NCBI RefSeq assembly: GCF_900109165.1
Contig: NZ_FNZF01000003.1
Coordinates: 248,001 to 312,000, forward strand
Direction: 5' to 3'
Length of the DNA stretch: 64,000 nucleotides
From: Bhargavaea ginsengi
GTDB taxonomy: Bacteria; Bacillota; Bacilli; Bacillales_A; Planococcaceae
Shown: piece by piece, positions 33,210-41,372 of the stretch
How positions within the stretch are numbered: position 1 is the stretch's first letter
Layout: every line of letters starts with the position of its first letter
Translations under genes and position numbers: made by a program
The notes under the pieces: model-generated
What the model saw: only the letters and a program-made list of their open reading frames with translations
Database searches by the model: none
Told to the model about the DNA's origin: nothing

Positions 33210-33593
33210 ATGAATTCTACTGTTTCGCCGATTGCCGGCAAGGTAAACAATGTGTTTATTCATGTCAGTGATCTGAAGAAGTCCGCAGCGTGGTACAGCC
33301 GATTGCTCGGCCTGCCGTTTGATGAACGAGATGTGAAGTCGCCTGTTTACAACATTCCCGTTACTTCGCAGGCCGGCTTGACACTGGATGATCACACGTT
33401 TGATCCCAGCTTTCGCCTTCAGCCATCAGATCACGTGCTGTTCAACTTTTATGCCAAGGATATCGACGAGGCTTACCGGTTCATTCAGGAAAATGACATT
33501 CCGGTCGCAAGAGAGATTGAGCGTATCGGTGATTTCGCCTATTTTAACTTCCGGGATCCGGACGGCAATGTGCTGATGATCTGCAATAACTGA
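33210..33593 (+). CDS. VOC (glyoxalase/bleomycin resistance) superfamily protein
   Basis: A 127-residue one-unit vicinal-oxygen-chelate protein: NVFIHVSDLKKSAAWYSRLLGLPF at the start, LDDHTFDPSFRL and FNFRDPDGNVLMICNN at the end. Metal-binding ligands would be His near residue 18 and the Glu/Asn positions of the second half. The substrate is unknown. Three consecutive ATG codons (33204, 33207, 33210) follow AAAGGTGG; the third has the best spacing. Confidence 0.8.
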   Translation: MNSTVSPIAGKVNNVFIHVSDLKKSAAWYSRLLGLPFDERDVKSPVYNIPVTSQAGLTLDDHTFDPSFRLQPSDHVLFNFYAKDIDEAYRFIQENDIPVAREIERIGDFAYFNFRDPDGNVLMICNN

Positions 33594-33609
33594 TGCCACA
33601 AGCAATGAA

Positions 33610-33643
33610 CAGCGCCCTCCCGCATGATGCAGGGGGCGCTGTC
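33610..33643. terminator. possible hairpin terminator between convergent genes
   Basis: ACAGCGCCCTCC pairs with a complementary GGGGGCGCTGT; T tracts are poor. Confidence 0.4.
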
Positions 33644-33650
33644 CGCTTGT

Positions 33651-33833
33651 TTACTGATACGTGATATTCCTGAGTTCCTCTTCACCGAAGCCGTTCTCCC
33701 GCTGGAACTCCGTGTCCTGTTCCTCGCGGGCGGAATGGACCGGACCGCCCTCATCGATCATGTTGAGGACCGCGTGGTCATCACCGTGCTGGAAGTCGGT
33801 CAGGTTCGGCTTGCCGTTCGGATGCCTTACCAT
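33651..33833 (-). CDS. small hydrophilic hypothetical protein
   Basis: A 60-residue protein (VRHPNGKPNLTDFQHGDDHA, then VLNMIDEGGPVHSAREEQDTE), hydrophilic with no membrane segment. A perfect AAGGAGGG seven bases before the ATG supports translation. Family not recognised. Confidence 0.6.
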   Translation of the reverse strand: MVRHPNGKPNLTDFQHGDDHAVLNMIDEGGPVHSAREEQDTEFQRENGFGEEELRNITYQ

Positions 33834-34000
33834 GTATATCCCTCCTTACCTGTACTGTGCCAGAGAGACTTGGAGACAGACAACCTTTCTTGTTATCATT
33901 ATACGAAAATTCCGTCCCTTTAGAAAGAGGATTGCACCAAAACTTACGGTTGTTTGTCTTTTGGGCTGAAGGGAAGAATATGTGCTGAAGCTCAGCCATG

Positions 34001-34028
34001 AAAAAACGGACCGGTGCATCCGGTCCGT
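34001..34028 (-). terminator. terminator of the DUF6509 gene
   Basis: ACGGACCGG pairs with CCGGTCCGT; six U follow on the minus strand. Confidence 0.88.
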
Positions 34029-34032
34029 GGGG

Positions 34033-34317
34033 TCATGCGTCCTTATGGGTACGGCAGTAATCGAGGACTTCCTGTTCTTCATCTTCTTCCAACGCAAAGC
34101 CCATCGGCGTGCCGGTGGCGGCTTCGATGAAGTCGTAGTTCGCGATCCATTCGCGGCCGTCCTTTGAAGCAAAAAGAACACGGAGTTTCGCGCCGCTTTC
34201 AATGTACAGCTCGTCCTCTTCGTCAATGTCGAGATCCAGGAAGAACTCGTAGCGGTCCCCTTCGATAATTCCTGTCGGGTCGTTCAGCAGTTCAACCGTG
34301 TGGCCCGTGATTTCCAT
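34033..34317 (-). CDS. DUF6509 family protein
   Basis: A 94-residue acidic protein starting MEITGHTVELLNDPTGIIEGDRYEFFLDLDI, with IANYDFIEAATGTPMGFALEEDEEQEVLDYC. This pattern matches my memory of the small uncharacterised Bacillales family DUF6509. ATG 34317 has AAGGA eight bases upstream, better than ATG 34326. Monocistronic, divergent from the htrA-like gene. Confidence 0.7.
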   Translation of the reverse strand: MEITGHTVELLNDPTGIIEGDRYEFFLDLDIDEEDELYIESGAKLRVLFASKDGREWIANYDFIEAATGTPMGFALEEDEEQEVLDYCRTHKDA

Positions 34318-34393
34318 ATGCAACATCCTTCCGTTCCTTGATGGTGGTTATATTATACCCGACAGATGCGGGAGGAACGCGAAGAAATCGAAT

Positions 34394-34422
34394 TTGAGCG
34401 TTGTTAATAGTTTGTTCATACT
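34394..34422 (+). promoter_or_regulatory. promoter of the htrA-like gene
   Basis: TTGAGC (34394-34399) and CATACT (34417-34422) with a 17-nt spacer, 44 bp before the start codon. Confidence 0.45.
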
Positions 34423-34465
34423 TGCCCCTTAAAGTGGAGTTAACAGAAACAAGGAGGAAATACGG

Positions 34466-35893
34466 ATGACAAATGACCAAAACAGCCGGGAACCCGGCGA
34501 TAATCGGCATGATTCCATCAATGAAAACCCCATCGGACCGGCTGAGCCGGATATTCGTGAACAGGAATGGCAGCACGGCGAGGACGGGGTTCCCGAGCAT
34601 CTGCCGGAGGAACTCATTGCCGGAGAGACGCGGGAAGAGGCGTACCGCTCCGATATGCCCGGAGCCGCGGAGGAAAATGAAGCGGCCATCCGCGGCGAGC
34701 GCGACAGGAAAAAACGCGGCGGCGCGGGCTGGCTGCAGGCAATCGGAGGCGGGGTCGCGGGCTCGGTCCTGACGCTTGCCATCGCCGTCCCGCTCCTGAA
34801 CGGAGACCCTGCTGAAACCAACCAGCCTGCAGAAAGCGGCCTGCAGTCCGAGTCTCAGCAGCAGTCGACGGGTGAAGTGACGAAGGTGTCGACGGACGGG
34901 TCGCTCGCCGACATGGTCGAGCAGGTATCCGGATCAATCGTCGGTGTCGTGAACTTTCAGCAGCAACAGCAGCGAAATCCGTTCGGCGGCGGTTCAGGCA
35001 GCGGCCAGGATATCCCTGCCGGCACCGGCTCCGGCGTCGTCATCAAGAAAGACGATGAGTCCGCTTATATTGTGACGAATAACCACGTCGTCGAAGGGGC
35101 GACGAAACTTGAAATCTCGCTGTCCGACGGTGAGCGTGCAGAGGCGGAGCTGGTCGGTGCCGATGCGCTGAGCGACCTCGCCGTCGTCCGCGTCGACGCA
35201 AACCTGGTGGACGCCGAACCGCTTCCGTTCGGCGACTCGGACGCGCTCAGGGCCGGAGATTCGGTTGTCGCGATCGGCAACCCGCTTGGTCTTGAACTGT
35301 CCCGCTCGGTGACGGAAGGGATTGTAAGCGCGACCGACCGCTCGATCAGCGTCGACACATCGGCCGGCGAATGGGAGATGAATGTCATCCAAACTGACGC
35401 AGCCATCAACCAGGGCAACTCCGGCGGCGCGCTCGTCAACATGAACGGCGAAGTGATCGGCATCAATAGCCTGAAAATTGGCGGCTCCGGCGTCGAGGGA
35501 CTTGGATTCGCCATCCCATCGGATGATGTCGTACCGCTCGTCGAAGAAATGCTGGAGTCGGGCCATGTCGAGCGTCCTTATGCCGGCATCTCGATGTATG
35601 ATGTCGCACAGATTCCGCGCGGTTACCTGGATGGCCTGCCAAACGACATCTCCGAGGGCGTCTACATCGCCGGGGTCGATCCGGAAGGCGCTGCCGGGAA
35701 GGCCGGCATCAAGGAAGGCGACGTGATCACCGCCATCGACGGTGAAGCGATTGCAGACGGCCAGGCACTCCGCCGCTATCTCTACTCCGAGTTGGAGGTC
35801 GGCGACCAGGCGGTGTTCACCGTCTACCAAGACGGCAAGAAGACCGAGATCCCGGTCACGCTCGGGTCAAATAAAGCCTCTTCCCCTTCATGA
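34466..35893 (+). CDS. HtrA-type membrane-anchored serine protease/chaperone
   Basis: A 475-residue protein: cytoplasmic acidic N-terminus (1-85), one transmembrane helix (about 88-110, WLQAIGGGVAGSVLTLAIAVPLL), a Gln/Ser-rich linker, a trypsin-like domain with His in VTNNHVVEGA, Asp in ALSDLAVVRV and Ser in NQGNSGGALVN, and one C-terminal PDZ domain (about 380-465). This is the layout of B. subtilis HtrA/HtrB. It degrades or refolds misfolded exported proteins on the outer face of the membrane. Adjacent, in the same direction, is a two-component system. Confidence 0.92.
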   Translation: MTNDQNSREPGDNRHDSINENPIGPAEPDIREQEWQHGEDGVPEHLPEELIAGETREEAYRSDMPGAAEENEAAIRGERDRKKRGGAGWLQAIGGGVAGSVLTLAIAVPLLNGDPAETNQPAESGLQSESQQQSTGEVTKVSTDGSLADMVEQVSGSIVGVVNFQQQQQRNPFGGGSGSGQDIPAGTGSGVVIKKDDESAYIVTNNHVVEGATKLEISLSDGERAEAELVGADALSDLAVVRVDANLVDAEPLPFGDSDALRAGDSVVAIGNPLGLELSRSVTEGIVSATDRSISVDTSAGEWEMNVIQTDAAINQGNSGGALVNMNGEVIGINSLKIGGSGVEGLGFAIPSDDVVPLVEEMLESGHVERPYAGISMYDVAQIPRGYLDGLPNDISEGVYIAGVDPEGAAGKAGIKEGDVITAIDGEAIADGQALRRYLYSELEVGDQAVFTVYQDGKKTEIPVTLGSNKASSPS

Positions 35894-35903
35894 TGAGGAT
35901 GTG

Positions 35904-35934
35904 CCCGCCGGATTGCGTCCGGCGGGTTTTTTTT
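35904..35934 (+). terminator. terminator of the htrA-like gene
   Basis: CCCGCCGGA and TCCGGCGGG stem followed by eight T. Confidence 0.92.
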
Positions 35935-35953
35935 ATGGGGAGTGGACGATGAT

Positions 35954-36058
35954 TATCGAGACATTCAGAGGGAGTATCGGGACATTGGCGGGAAGCGTAA
36001 CACTCGCGGTCCGTTCCGTAACACTCACAGCCCGTTCCGTAACACTCGATTCCGGCCG
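35954..36058. repeat. five-unit 21-nt-period tandem array with two unit types
   Basis: Units start at 35954, 35975, 35996, 36017 and 36038. The first two share TATCGRGACATT; the last three share CGTAACACTC with a G/C-rich remainder ending CCGTTC. The period stays exactly 21 although the unit sequence changes. The array fills the gap between the htrA terminator and the two-component operon. Confidence 0.78.
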
Positions 36059-36134
36059 CCCCCGTTTTGCAGGTGAACCGGAGCATTGTTTATACTTAAA
36101 GGAGTGAAATCTGATGCGAAAGGAGGCGGAGACG

Positions 36135-36824
36135 GTGAGGATTCTTGTCATTGAAGACAGCGAGAGTGTGGCGTCGATGATCGGGATGTTTTTCTCGCAG
36201 GAAGGCATCGACGGGACGTTCATCACCGACGGTGACGAGGGCTACCGGGAGGCGATGACCGGCGTGTACGACTGCCTGATCATCGACTGGATGCTTCCGG
36301 GGATGGACGGCGTAACGATCTGCCGGCAGGTGCGCGAGGCGGGACTGGATGTGCCGGTCATCATGCTGACGGCAAAGACGGCCGAGGAAGACCAGGTGAC
36401 GGGGCTTGAAACCGGTGCTGATGATTATGTGACGAAGCCGTTCAGCCCGGCGGCGCTTATGGCCCGGATCCGCGCCGTGACCCGCAGGTATGGGAAACTG
36501 CCGCAGCAGGAGGAGGACGGCCTGATCCGCACCCGGTATTTCCTGATCAACGAGAAAACACGGGAAGTGCGTCTTGACGGTGAGCCGCTTCCCGGCCTCA
36601 CACCGAAGGAATTCGATCTGCTTGCCCACTTTGCCCGTCACCCTAAACAGGTCTTCTCACGCGAGCAGCTCATTGAAAGCGTGTGGGGATACGGTTTTTA
36701 CGGCGATGACCGGACGGTAGACGTACATGTGAAGCGCCTCCGCTCCAAGACGGAATCGGGCGGACGGCAGTTTTTCCATACCGTCTGGGGCGTCGGCTAC
36801 CGGTTTGAGGAGATGGACGGATGA
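36135..36824 (+). CDS. OmpR-family response regulator
   Basis: A 229-residue regulator: receiver domain with acidic pocket RILVIEDSE, phospho-Asp in LIIDWMLPGMDG (near 51), Thr in IMLTAKT and Lys in VTKPFSP. The winged-helix DNA-binding domain (about 130-225) contains LTPKEFDLLAHF and DRTVDVHVKRLRSK. GTG 36135 with AAAGGAGG is favoured; ATG 36114 with GGAGTG is possible. The sensor kinase gene overlaps its end (ATGA). Proximity to htrA suggests a CssR-like secretion-stress role, as an inference only. Confidence 0.88.
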   Translation: MRILVIEDSESVASMIGMFFSQEGIDGTFITDGDEGYREAMTGVYDCLIIDWMLPGMDGVTICRQVREAGLDVPVIMLTAKTAEEDQVTGLETGADDYVTKPFSPAALMARIRAVTRRYGKLPQQEEDGLIRTRYFLINEKTREVRLDGEPLPGLTPKEFDLLAHFARHPKQVFSREQLIESVWGYGFYGDDRTVDVHVKRLRSKTESGGRQFFHTVWGVGYRFEEMDG

Positions 36825-38230
36825 AGTTCCGTTATCTCTACCAGCTGATCGCCAGCCATATCGGCGTCCTCCTCATCGCCTTCCTTATCCTGACACTGCT
36901 GTTCGCCCACTTCGCCGAGCAGCTGATCTATGAAGACAAGACCGATGAGCTCGTGTCCTACGGGCGTAACCTGATGGGCGACCTGTCGGAAGAACCGGGG
37001 CAGACCCGACGGACACTCGGTGAATATGGGCGAGTGCTCGAAGGCCGGGACATTCAGTTCAGTTTATTCGACTCGGACTCAGCGGTGATTTACTCTTCTG
37101 GAAGGCCTGCGTCCCTCATCAAGCTGCGCCAGGAAGAATGGGACAAGATCCGGAGCGGCCAGGCCATCATCGTGAATCAGGAGTTTGAGCGGTCGGATGT
37201 CGGCGTCACCTTCACTCTACTGCCCTATATCCGGGGCGGCCAGTTTACCGGAGGTGTGCTGCTTACTTCCCCGATCTCCGGTTCACGGGAGATCATCTCC
37301 GAGTTGAACCGCTACCTGCTCTGGGCGATGCTTGCGGCGCTTGCCGCCTCCCTTCTGCTCGGATGGGGACTGTCCGCCTTCCACGTCAAGCGTCTCAAGC
37401 GGCTCCGGGATGCAGCTTCACGCGTCGCTTCCGGCGATTACTCGGTGCGCGTCCCCGCCTCAAAAGTGGATGAAATCGGCGAGCTGTCCGAAGACTTTAA
37501 CGGGATGGCGGAACAGCTGGAGGAATCGATGGATGAAATCGACCGGCTTGAGAACCGTCGCCGGCAGTTTATTGCCGACGTCTCCCATGAGATGCGTACG
37601 CCGCTCACGACAATCCGGGGGACGCTCGACGGACTCCGGGACGGCATGATCCAGGAAAAAGAGCGGGAGCGGGCGCTCGCTCTGGCAGGCAAGGAAACCC
37701 GCCGGCTCATCCGGCTCGTCAACGAAAACCTGGACTATGAGAAGATCCGCTCCGGACAGATCTCGCTCGAGAAAACGGAGATTCCGCTTGACGACTTCCT
37801 CTCCATGATCGCCGAGCAGCTGGAGCCGCTCGCGGATGAAAAGGGCACGGCCATCCGGCTGGAAGCAGACAGCAGCGCCCTCGTCTTCGCCGATTATGAT
37901 CGTCTGACCCAAATTCTGATCAACATCACGAAAAACAGTATCCAATTCACCCGGGACGGCACAATCACGCTCCGTGGGTACATGGACGGGGAAACTGCAG
38001 TCATTGTGATTGCCGATACTGGCGAGGGCATCGAACCGGAAGACGTCGAGCGCATCTGGGAACGGTTTTACCGCGCCGGCGTCTCCAGGACATCCAACCC
38101 GTTCGGGGAATTCGGCCTCGGACTGTCGATCGTCCGGCAGCTTGTGAAACTGCACGGCGGCACAATCCGGGTTGAAAGCGAAAAAGACGCAGGCACACTG
38201 TTCATACTGCGCTTTCCGCCAAAAGAGTAA
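36821..38230 (+). CDS. HAMP-containing sensor histidine kinase
   Basis: A 469-residue membrane kinase. Transmembrane helices lie at about 10-30 and 165-188, enclosing an extracytoplasmic sensor of 130 residues. A HAMP domain (190-245), the phospho-acceptor His in ADVSHEMRTPLTTI near 258, and an ATPase domain with NITKNSIQF (N), DTGEGI (G1) and FGLGLSIVRQL (G2) follow. Its start overlaps the response regulator stop by 4 bp. Size and neighbourhood resemble CssS, the secretion-stress sensor found next to htrB in B. subtilis; the sensor sequence is too variable to confirm this. Confidence 0.88.
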   Translation: MKFRYLYQLIASHIGVLLIAFLILTLLFAHFAEQLIYEDKTDELVSYGRNLMGDLSEEPGQTRRTLGEYGRVLEGRDIQFSLFDSDSAVIYSSGRPASLIKLRQEEWDKIRSGQAIIVNQEFERSDVGVTFTLLPYIRGGQFTGGVLLTSPISGSREIISELNRYLLWAMLAALAASLLLGWGLSAFHVKRLKRLRDAASRVASGDYSVRVPASKVDEIGELSEDFNGMAEQLEESMDEIDRLENRRRQFIADVSHEMRTPLTTIRGTLDGLRDGMIQEKERERALALAGKETRRLIRLVNENLDYEKIRSGQISLEKTEIPLDDFLSMIAEQLEPLADEKGTAIRLEADSSALVFADYDRLTQILINITKNSIQFTRDGTITLRGYMDGETAVIVIADTGEGIEPEDVERIWERFYRAGVSRTSNPFGEFGLGLSIVRQLVKLHGGTIRVESEKDAGTLFILRFPPKE

Positions 38231-38259
38231 AAGGGCCTCCCGCACCGGGAAGGCCCTTT
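38230..38259. terminator. bidirectional terminator
   Basis: AAAGGGCCTCCC pairs with GGGAAGGCCCTTT between convergent genes. Confidence 0.75.
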
Positions 38260-38261
38260 CG

Positions 38262-39251
38262 CTATTTTCTCTCTTCTTTCTCCCACCGGTTCAGCGACGG
38301 ATACGGATCAAACGCCCATTCGGAGCGGCCGTCGAATTTGTACATCCCATAATGGAGATGGGGCGGGAACTTTCCGGAAGTCCCTTCCTTGCCGTATCCG
38401 GAACTGCCGACATAGCCGACAACGGTTCCCGGCTCGACGACTTGCCCTTCTTCGATTCCTTTTTCAAAGCCCGAGAGATGAGCATAATAATGATATACGT
38501 TGTGAGCATCGCGAATCCCGACCCGCCAGCCGCCGAACTCGTTCCAGCCTTTCATCTCGATCACACCGTATGTGACGGACCGTACCGGAACACCATAAGA
38601 GGCGAACAGGTCGGTCCCTTCATGCATCCGGCGGCCGCCCCAGCCGCGCCTGGCTCCCCATGTGCTCCTGTAGGTGTAATGGTGGGTCTTAGGCAAAGGA
38701 AACACATGGGCGTCGAGTTCGATGGTGCCGAAGCTGCGGAACAGTTCGTCGATCGTCATAATTTGCCGCACGGCCTCTTCGCTGCCGAAGAATTCGTATA
38801 GCGCGAGACGCCGGTCCTGCGTGTCTCCCCCATTTTTTCCGATCGTATTTGCAAGTGTATAAAGAATGTCCTCGGGGTCTTCAGGGTCGGCCTTTCCGTC
38901 ACCATTGCCGTCCAGGCCGCCGCCTTCGAAAAATTCGATGGCCGCGGGATCGCTTTCTCCGTGTTCCGGGTTCGGGGCGCCTGACCAAAATTCCTCTTCA
39001 AATCGGAATGCAATGGGGCCTTCGACTTCCTCCAGATCATTCCGGACACGCTGGATATTCCGCTCATACCTGTCGATTGCCGCCAGCGTATGCCACGGGA
39101 CAGCAGGCGTCTCGTACGTCATATAAAGACTCATCCGCTCTTCAGCAATGGACTGCTCACTTTCCTCTCCTGAATCTTCCGCCCGGACGATCGTTACAAA
39201 AAGGACGGAAAGCAGCAGCAAATAGGCCGGCAGCCAAATGGCGTGGCGCAC
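38262..39251 (-). CDS. M23 peptidase, LytH-like
   Basis: A 329-residue exported protein with an N-terminal membrane helix (LPAYLLLLSVLFVTIV). A helical domain (about 45-175) contains DGNGDGKADPEDPED, which reads as an EF-hand-like calcium loop. The C-terminal LytM/M23 domain carries zinc ligands HEGTD, HYYAHLSG and PHLHYG. Length and layout resemble B. subtilis LytH (YunA), which trims stem peptides in the spore cortex. The start is GTG 39251 with GGGAGG nine bases upstream. Confidence 0.83.
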   Translation of the reverse strand: MRHAIWLPAYLLLLSVLFVTIVRAEDSGEESEQSIAEERMSLYMTYETPAVPWHTLAAIDRYERNIQRVRNDLEEVEGPIAFRFEEEFWSGAPNPEHGESDPAAIEFFEGGGLDGNGDGKADPEDPEDILYTLANTIGKNGGDTQDRRLALYEFFGSEEAVRQIMTIDELFRSFGTIELDAHVFPLPKTHHYTYRSTWGARRGWGGRRMHEGTDLFASYGVPVRSVTYGVIEMKGWNEFGGWRVGIRDAHNVYHYYAHLSGFEKGIEEGQVVEPGTVVGYVGSSGYGKEGTSGKFPPHLHYGMYKFDGRSEWAFDPYPSLNRWEKEERK

Positions 39252-39314
39252 GGGTCATAACCTCCCTTCACCTTCTTAGGCTTGCCGGCCGCTCCGTTCT
39301 CATGAGTGGCAATT

Positions 39315-39360
39315 TGCGGTTATATTAAGGTTGATTCAAGCTAACATTAAGCTCGCCTCA
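39315..39360. repeat. degenerate repeat related to 8221-8286
   Basis: TTATATTAAGGTTGATTCAA followed by AGCTAACATTAAGC resembles two segments at 8.2 kb. Both lie beyond gene ends. Confidence 0.35.
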
Positions 39361-39612
39361 CTCAGCATACTTATTCTTTAACTGATCAGAGCCGATTCCG
39401 TCGATGAGCATCAGCGCGAGCGGCAGGAAGTTGGACAAGACTTTCGGCCAGCCGTCCGGGATGATGATTCCCGTACCGGCAAAGTAATTGAGTCCGACCA
39501 TCACCAGCTTGGCAATCAGCAGAAACACACCAAGCATAAACAGACTGTCAAAAAACACTTTCCATTTCGGATGCGCCAGCTGCCTGCTGTCCTGAATCAC
39601 TTTCTGTTTCAA
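39358..39612 (-). CDS. small membrane protein paired with XRE regulator
   Basis: An 84-residue protein with two hydrophobic helices (about 22-42 and 58-72). Its start overlaps the stop of the upstream XRE regulator in an ATGA, so the two are translationally coupled. XRE-plus-small-membrane-protein pairs are common in Bacillales; the function here is unknown. Confidence 0.68.
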   Translation of the reverse strand: MKQKVIQDSRQLAHPKWKVFFDSLFMLGVFLLIAKLVMVGLNYFAGTGIIIPDGWPKVLSNFLPLALMLIDGIGSDQLKNKYAE

Positions 39613-39815
39613 TTCATCATCTCACTCCTCAACAGTTCATCAATGGTGATCCCGAACAAATCGCTCAGGTCGATGATCACCTCGATACTCGGATAGTTTT
39701 TTCCGGTCTCCCATTTGGAAACCGACTGTCGGCTGACATGAATCTTTTCGGCAAGCTCTGCCTGTGACCAGCCTTTCTTTTCACGTTCCTTTTTCAGGCG
39801 TTCACTAAAGTTCAT
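39609..39815 (-). CDS. XRE-family transcriptional regulator
   Basis: A 68-residue single-domain Cro/C1-type regulator: FSERLKKEREKKGWSQAELA and EKIHVSRQSVSKWETGKNYP form the helix-turn-helix, the typical SinR/YgzD-like short form. AAAGGAG supports ATG 39815; the ATG three codons upstream overlaps the ribosome site. Coupled to the downstream membrane protein gene. Confidence 0.85.
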   Translation of the reverse strand: MNFSERLKKEREKKGWSQAELAEKIHVSRQSVSKWETGKNYPSIEVIIDLSDLFGITIDELLRSEMMN

Positions 39816-39941
39816 GTCAGCCATCTCCTTTCCTTGTACTCAGTATCGGTGAACTGCTAAGAAGCGGTAAAGAACGTTCTATGCGCACCCGGGGGCAACT
39901 TCCGGTTGCCATTCATCTAAGCCTTAGAACCTTAGATCATC

Positions 39942-39968
39942 AATGCCGCCCCGTTTCCGGAGCGGCAT
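39942..39968 (-). terminator. possible terminator of the DUF302 gene
   Basis: ATGCCGC and GCGGCAT arms with a GC-rich inner part; the U tract is poor. Confidence 0.4.
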
Positions 39969-39981
39969 CGTCAATCGTTAT

Positions 39982-40371
39982 TTATGCTGCAGCCGCCCGG
40001 TCAATGACCCCTTTCAGGGTCTCTTCGATCTCCCCGGCAAATTGAAGGATATCTTCCCTTCCGGTGAGACCGAGAAGCACAGTCGGCTTCGGCATGCCGA
40101 TCCGGGTCGTCCCATTGTCCTCGTAGACAGCAATTTTGCATGGGAGAAGGTAGCCGATTCTCATGTCTTGTTTCAGCACTTCAGCCGCCGCGCCCGGATT
40201 GCACACTTCCAGGATCGTGATCGGCTTGTCGAAATCTTGCCCTTTCTGCTGAAGCGTATCTGTCATGTCGAGCTCCCAAAGGACTCCGAACTTTACATCG
40301 GCAAGCTCTTCTTTGAGGGATTTTATCGCTTCTTCCCTTGTTTTCACTGTGTCCTTCGTGTAGTCGAACAT
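39982..40371 (-). CDS. DUF302 family protein
   Basis: A 129-residue cytoplasmic protein with the DUF302 layout: KTREEAIKSLKEELADVKFGVLWELDM, ITILEVCNPGAAAEVL and IGYLLPCKIAVYEDNG. The two single cysteines in EVCNP and LLPCK are family-typical. Biochemistry is unknown; relatives often appear in sulfur or metal stress loci. AGGGAGG precedes the ATG. Directly upstream is a 34-bp nested palindrome that shares its core with the site before the second ykuV-type gene. Confidence 0.83.
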   Translation of the reverse strand: MFDYTKDTVKTREEAIKSLKEELADVKFGVLWELDMTDTLQQKGQDFDKPITILEVCNPGAAAEVLKQDMRIGYLLPCKIAVYEDNGTTRIGMPKPTVLLGLTGREDILQFAGEIEETLKGVIDRAAAA

Positions 40372-40398
40372 ATTGATTCCTCCCTTTCTGCATTGTCG

Positions 40399-40432
40399 AT
40401 TTCCCGGGAAATATCGATATTTCCCGGGAAAT
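40399..40432. promoter_or_regulatory. 34-bp nested palindrome: two ATTTCCCGGGAAAT sites around ATCGAT
   Basis: ATTTCCCGGGAAAT occurs at 40399-40412 and 40419-40432 with ATCGAT between, making the whole block a perfect palindrome. A third half-like CGGGAAAT follows at about 40437. Position, 28 bp before the DUF302 start, fits an operator. Confidence 0.5.
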
Positions 40433-40446
40433 GAGTCGGGAAATGT

Positions 40447-41301
40447 TCAGCTCCGCTCAACCGGCATCGAGCAGCAGCGGAACGAGCCTCCGGATTTGAT
40501 GATCTCTGTGAAATCGATTTCGATGACCTCGTACCCGTGCTCGCGCATTGCACGGTTCACTTCGGGATTGACGGGCAGGCTGAATAGCTTGCGTCCGCCG
40601 ATTGAAAGCACGTTTGTGCCCATCGTGAACTGCTCGTCCGCGTTCACTTTAATCAGATCATATTTCTCCGAAAGCTTCTCCACAGCCTCATTATTCAGGG
40701 CTTCCGGAAAGATGAGCGCCGTTTCCGGCGACAAAATGTTGAAGACGCAGTCAAGATGCAGATACTTCCCGTCAAACTCGATCGGAACGATTTCGTGTGC
40801 CGGCAGCTCCTCCGACAGCATCCGAATGGCATCGCGGGATGTGCGTTCGCTGACTCCGACATACACAGTGCCGCGGTCGACGAGCACGTCGCCTCCTTCA
40901 ATCCTTCCGCCATCCAGCTTCCGATAGCGGATCTCTTTCTCACGGAGAAGCTTCTCAAGCGCTTCCTCCTCGCCCTGTCTGATATCGCTTGCCATCCGGG
41001 AAATGAACAGCTCGTCACCGACAGCGAACCCGATGTCGCGGGTAAATACCTGCTCCGGGAATTCCTCAGACGGCTCCAGTTCAATGACTTCCGCACCGTG
41101 AGCGCGGAGCGTGTCACGGAACTCACGGTATTGTGCCATCGCCCGTCCACGGTCGATGTTTTCGTCTTCATACTGTTTTTGCACTTCGTTGATCGCTTCT
41201 TCGATGGCCATATAGCGCGGCGGGCAAAGAATCACCCGCCGGAGTGTGCCGTACTCTGTGCTGATTTCAATCTGTGATGTCTCGTCCTTCGGCAGTGTCA
41301 A
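40447..41301 (-). CDS. DDAH/arginine-deiminase superfamily amidinohydrolase (YkgA-like)
   Basis: A 284-residue guanidino-group-modifying enzyme. Motifs are FTRDIGFAVGDELFISRM, EGGDVLV, the catalytic His in KYLHLDCVFNIL and the nucleophilic Cys in GGSFRCCSMPVER at the C-terminus. Relatives hydrolyse dimethylarginine to citrulline; B. subtilis YkgA is a similar size. The preferred substrate is not certain. Start is TTG 41301 with GGAGGAG upstream. Confidence 0.82.
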   Translation of the reverse strand: MTLPKDETSQIEISTEYGTLRRVILCPPRYMAIEEAINEVQKQYEDENIDRGRAMAQYREFRDTLRAHGAEVIELEPSEEFPEQVFTRDIGFAVGDELFISRMASDIRQGEEEALEKLLREKEIRYRKLDGGRIEGGDVLVDRGTVYVGVSERTSRDAIRMLSEELPAHEIVPIEFDGKYLHLDCVFNILSPETALIFPEALNNEAVEKLSEKYDLIKVNADEQFTMGTNVLSIGGRKLFSLPVNPEVNRAMREHGYEVIEIDFTEIIKSGGSFRCCSMPVERS

Positions 41302-41372
41302 CTTTTCTTCTCCTCCACTTCAAAGCCGTAATCGGTTTACTTTTCCCCATTCCGGTCTGATAAAAACAGGCT

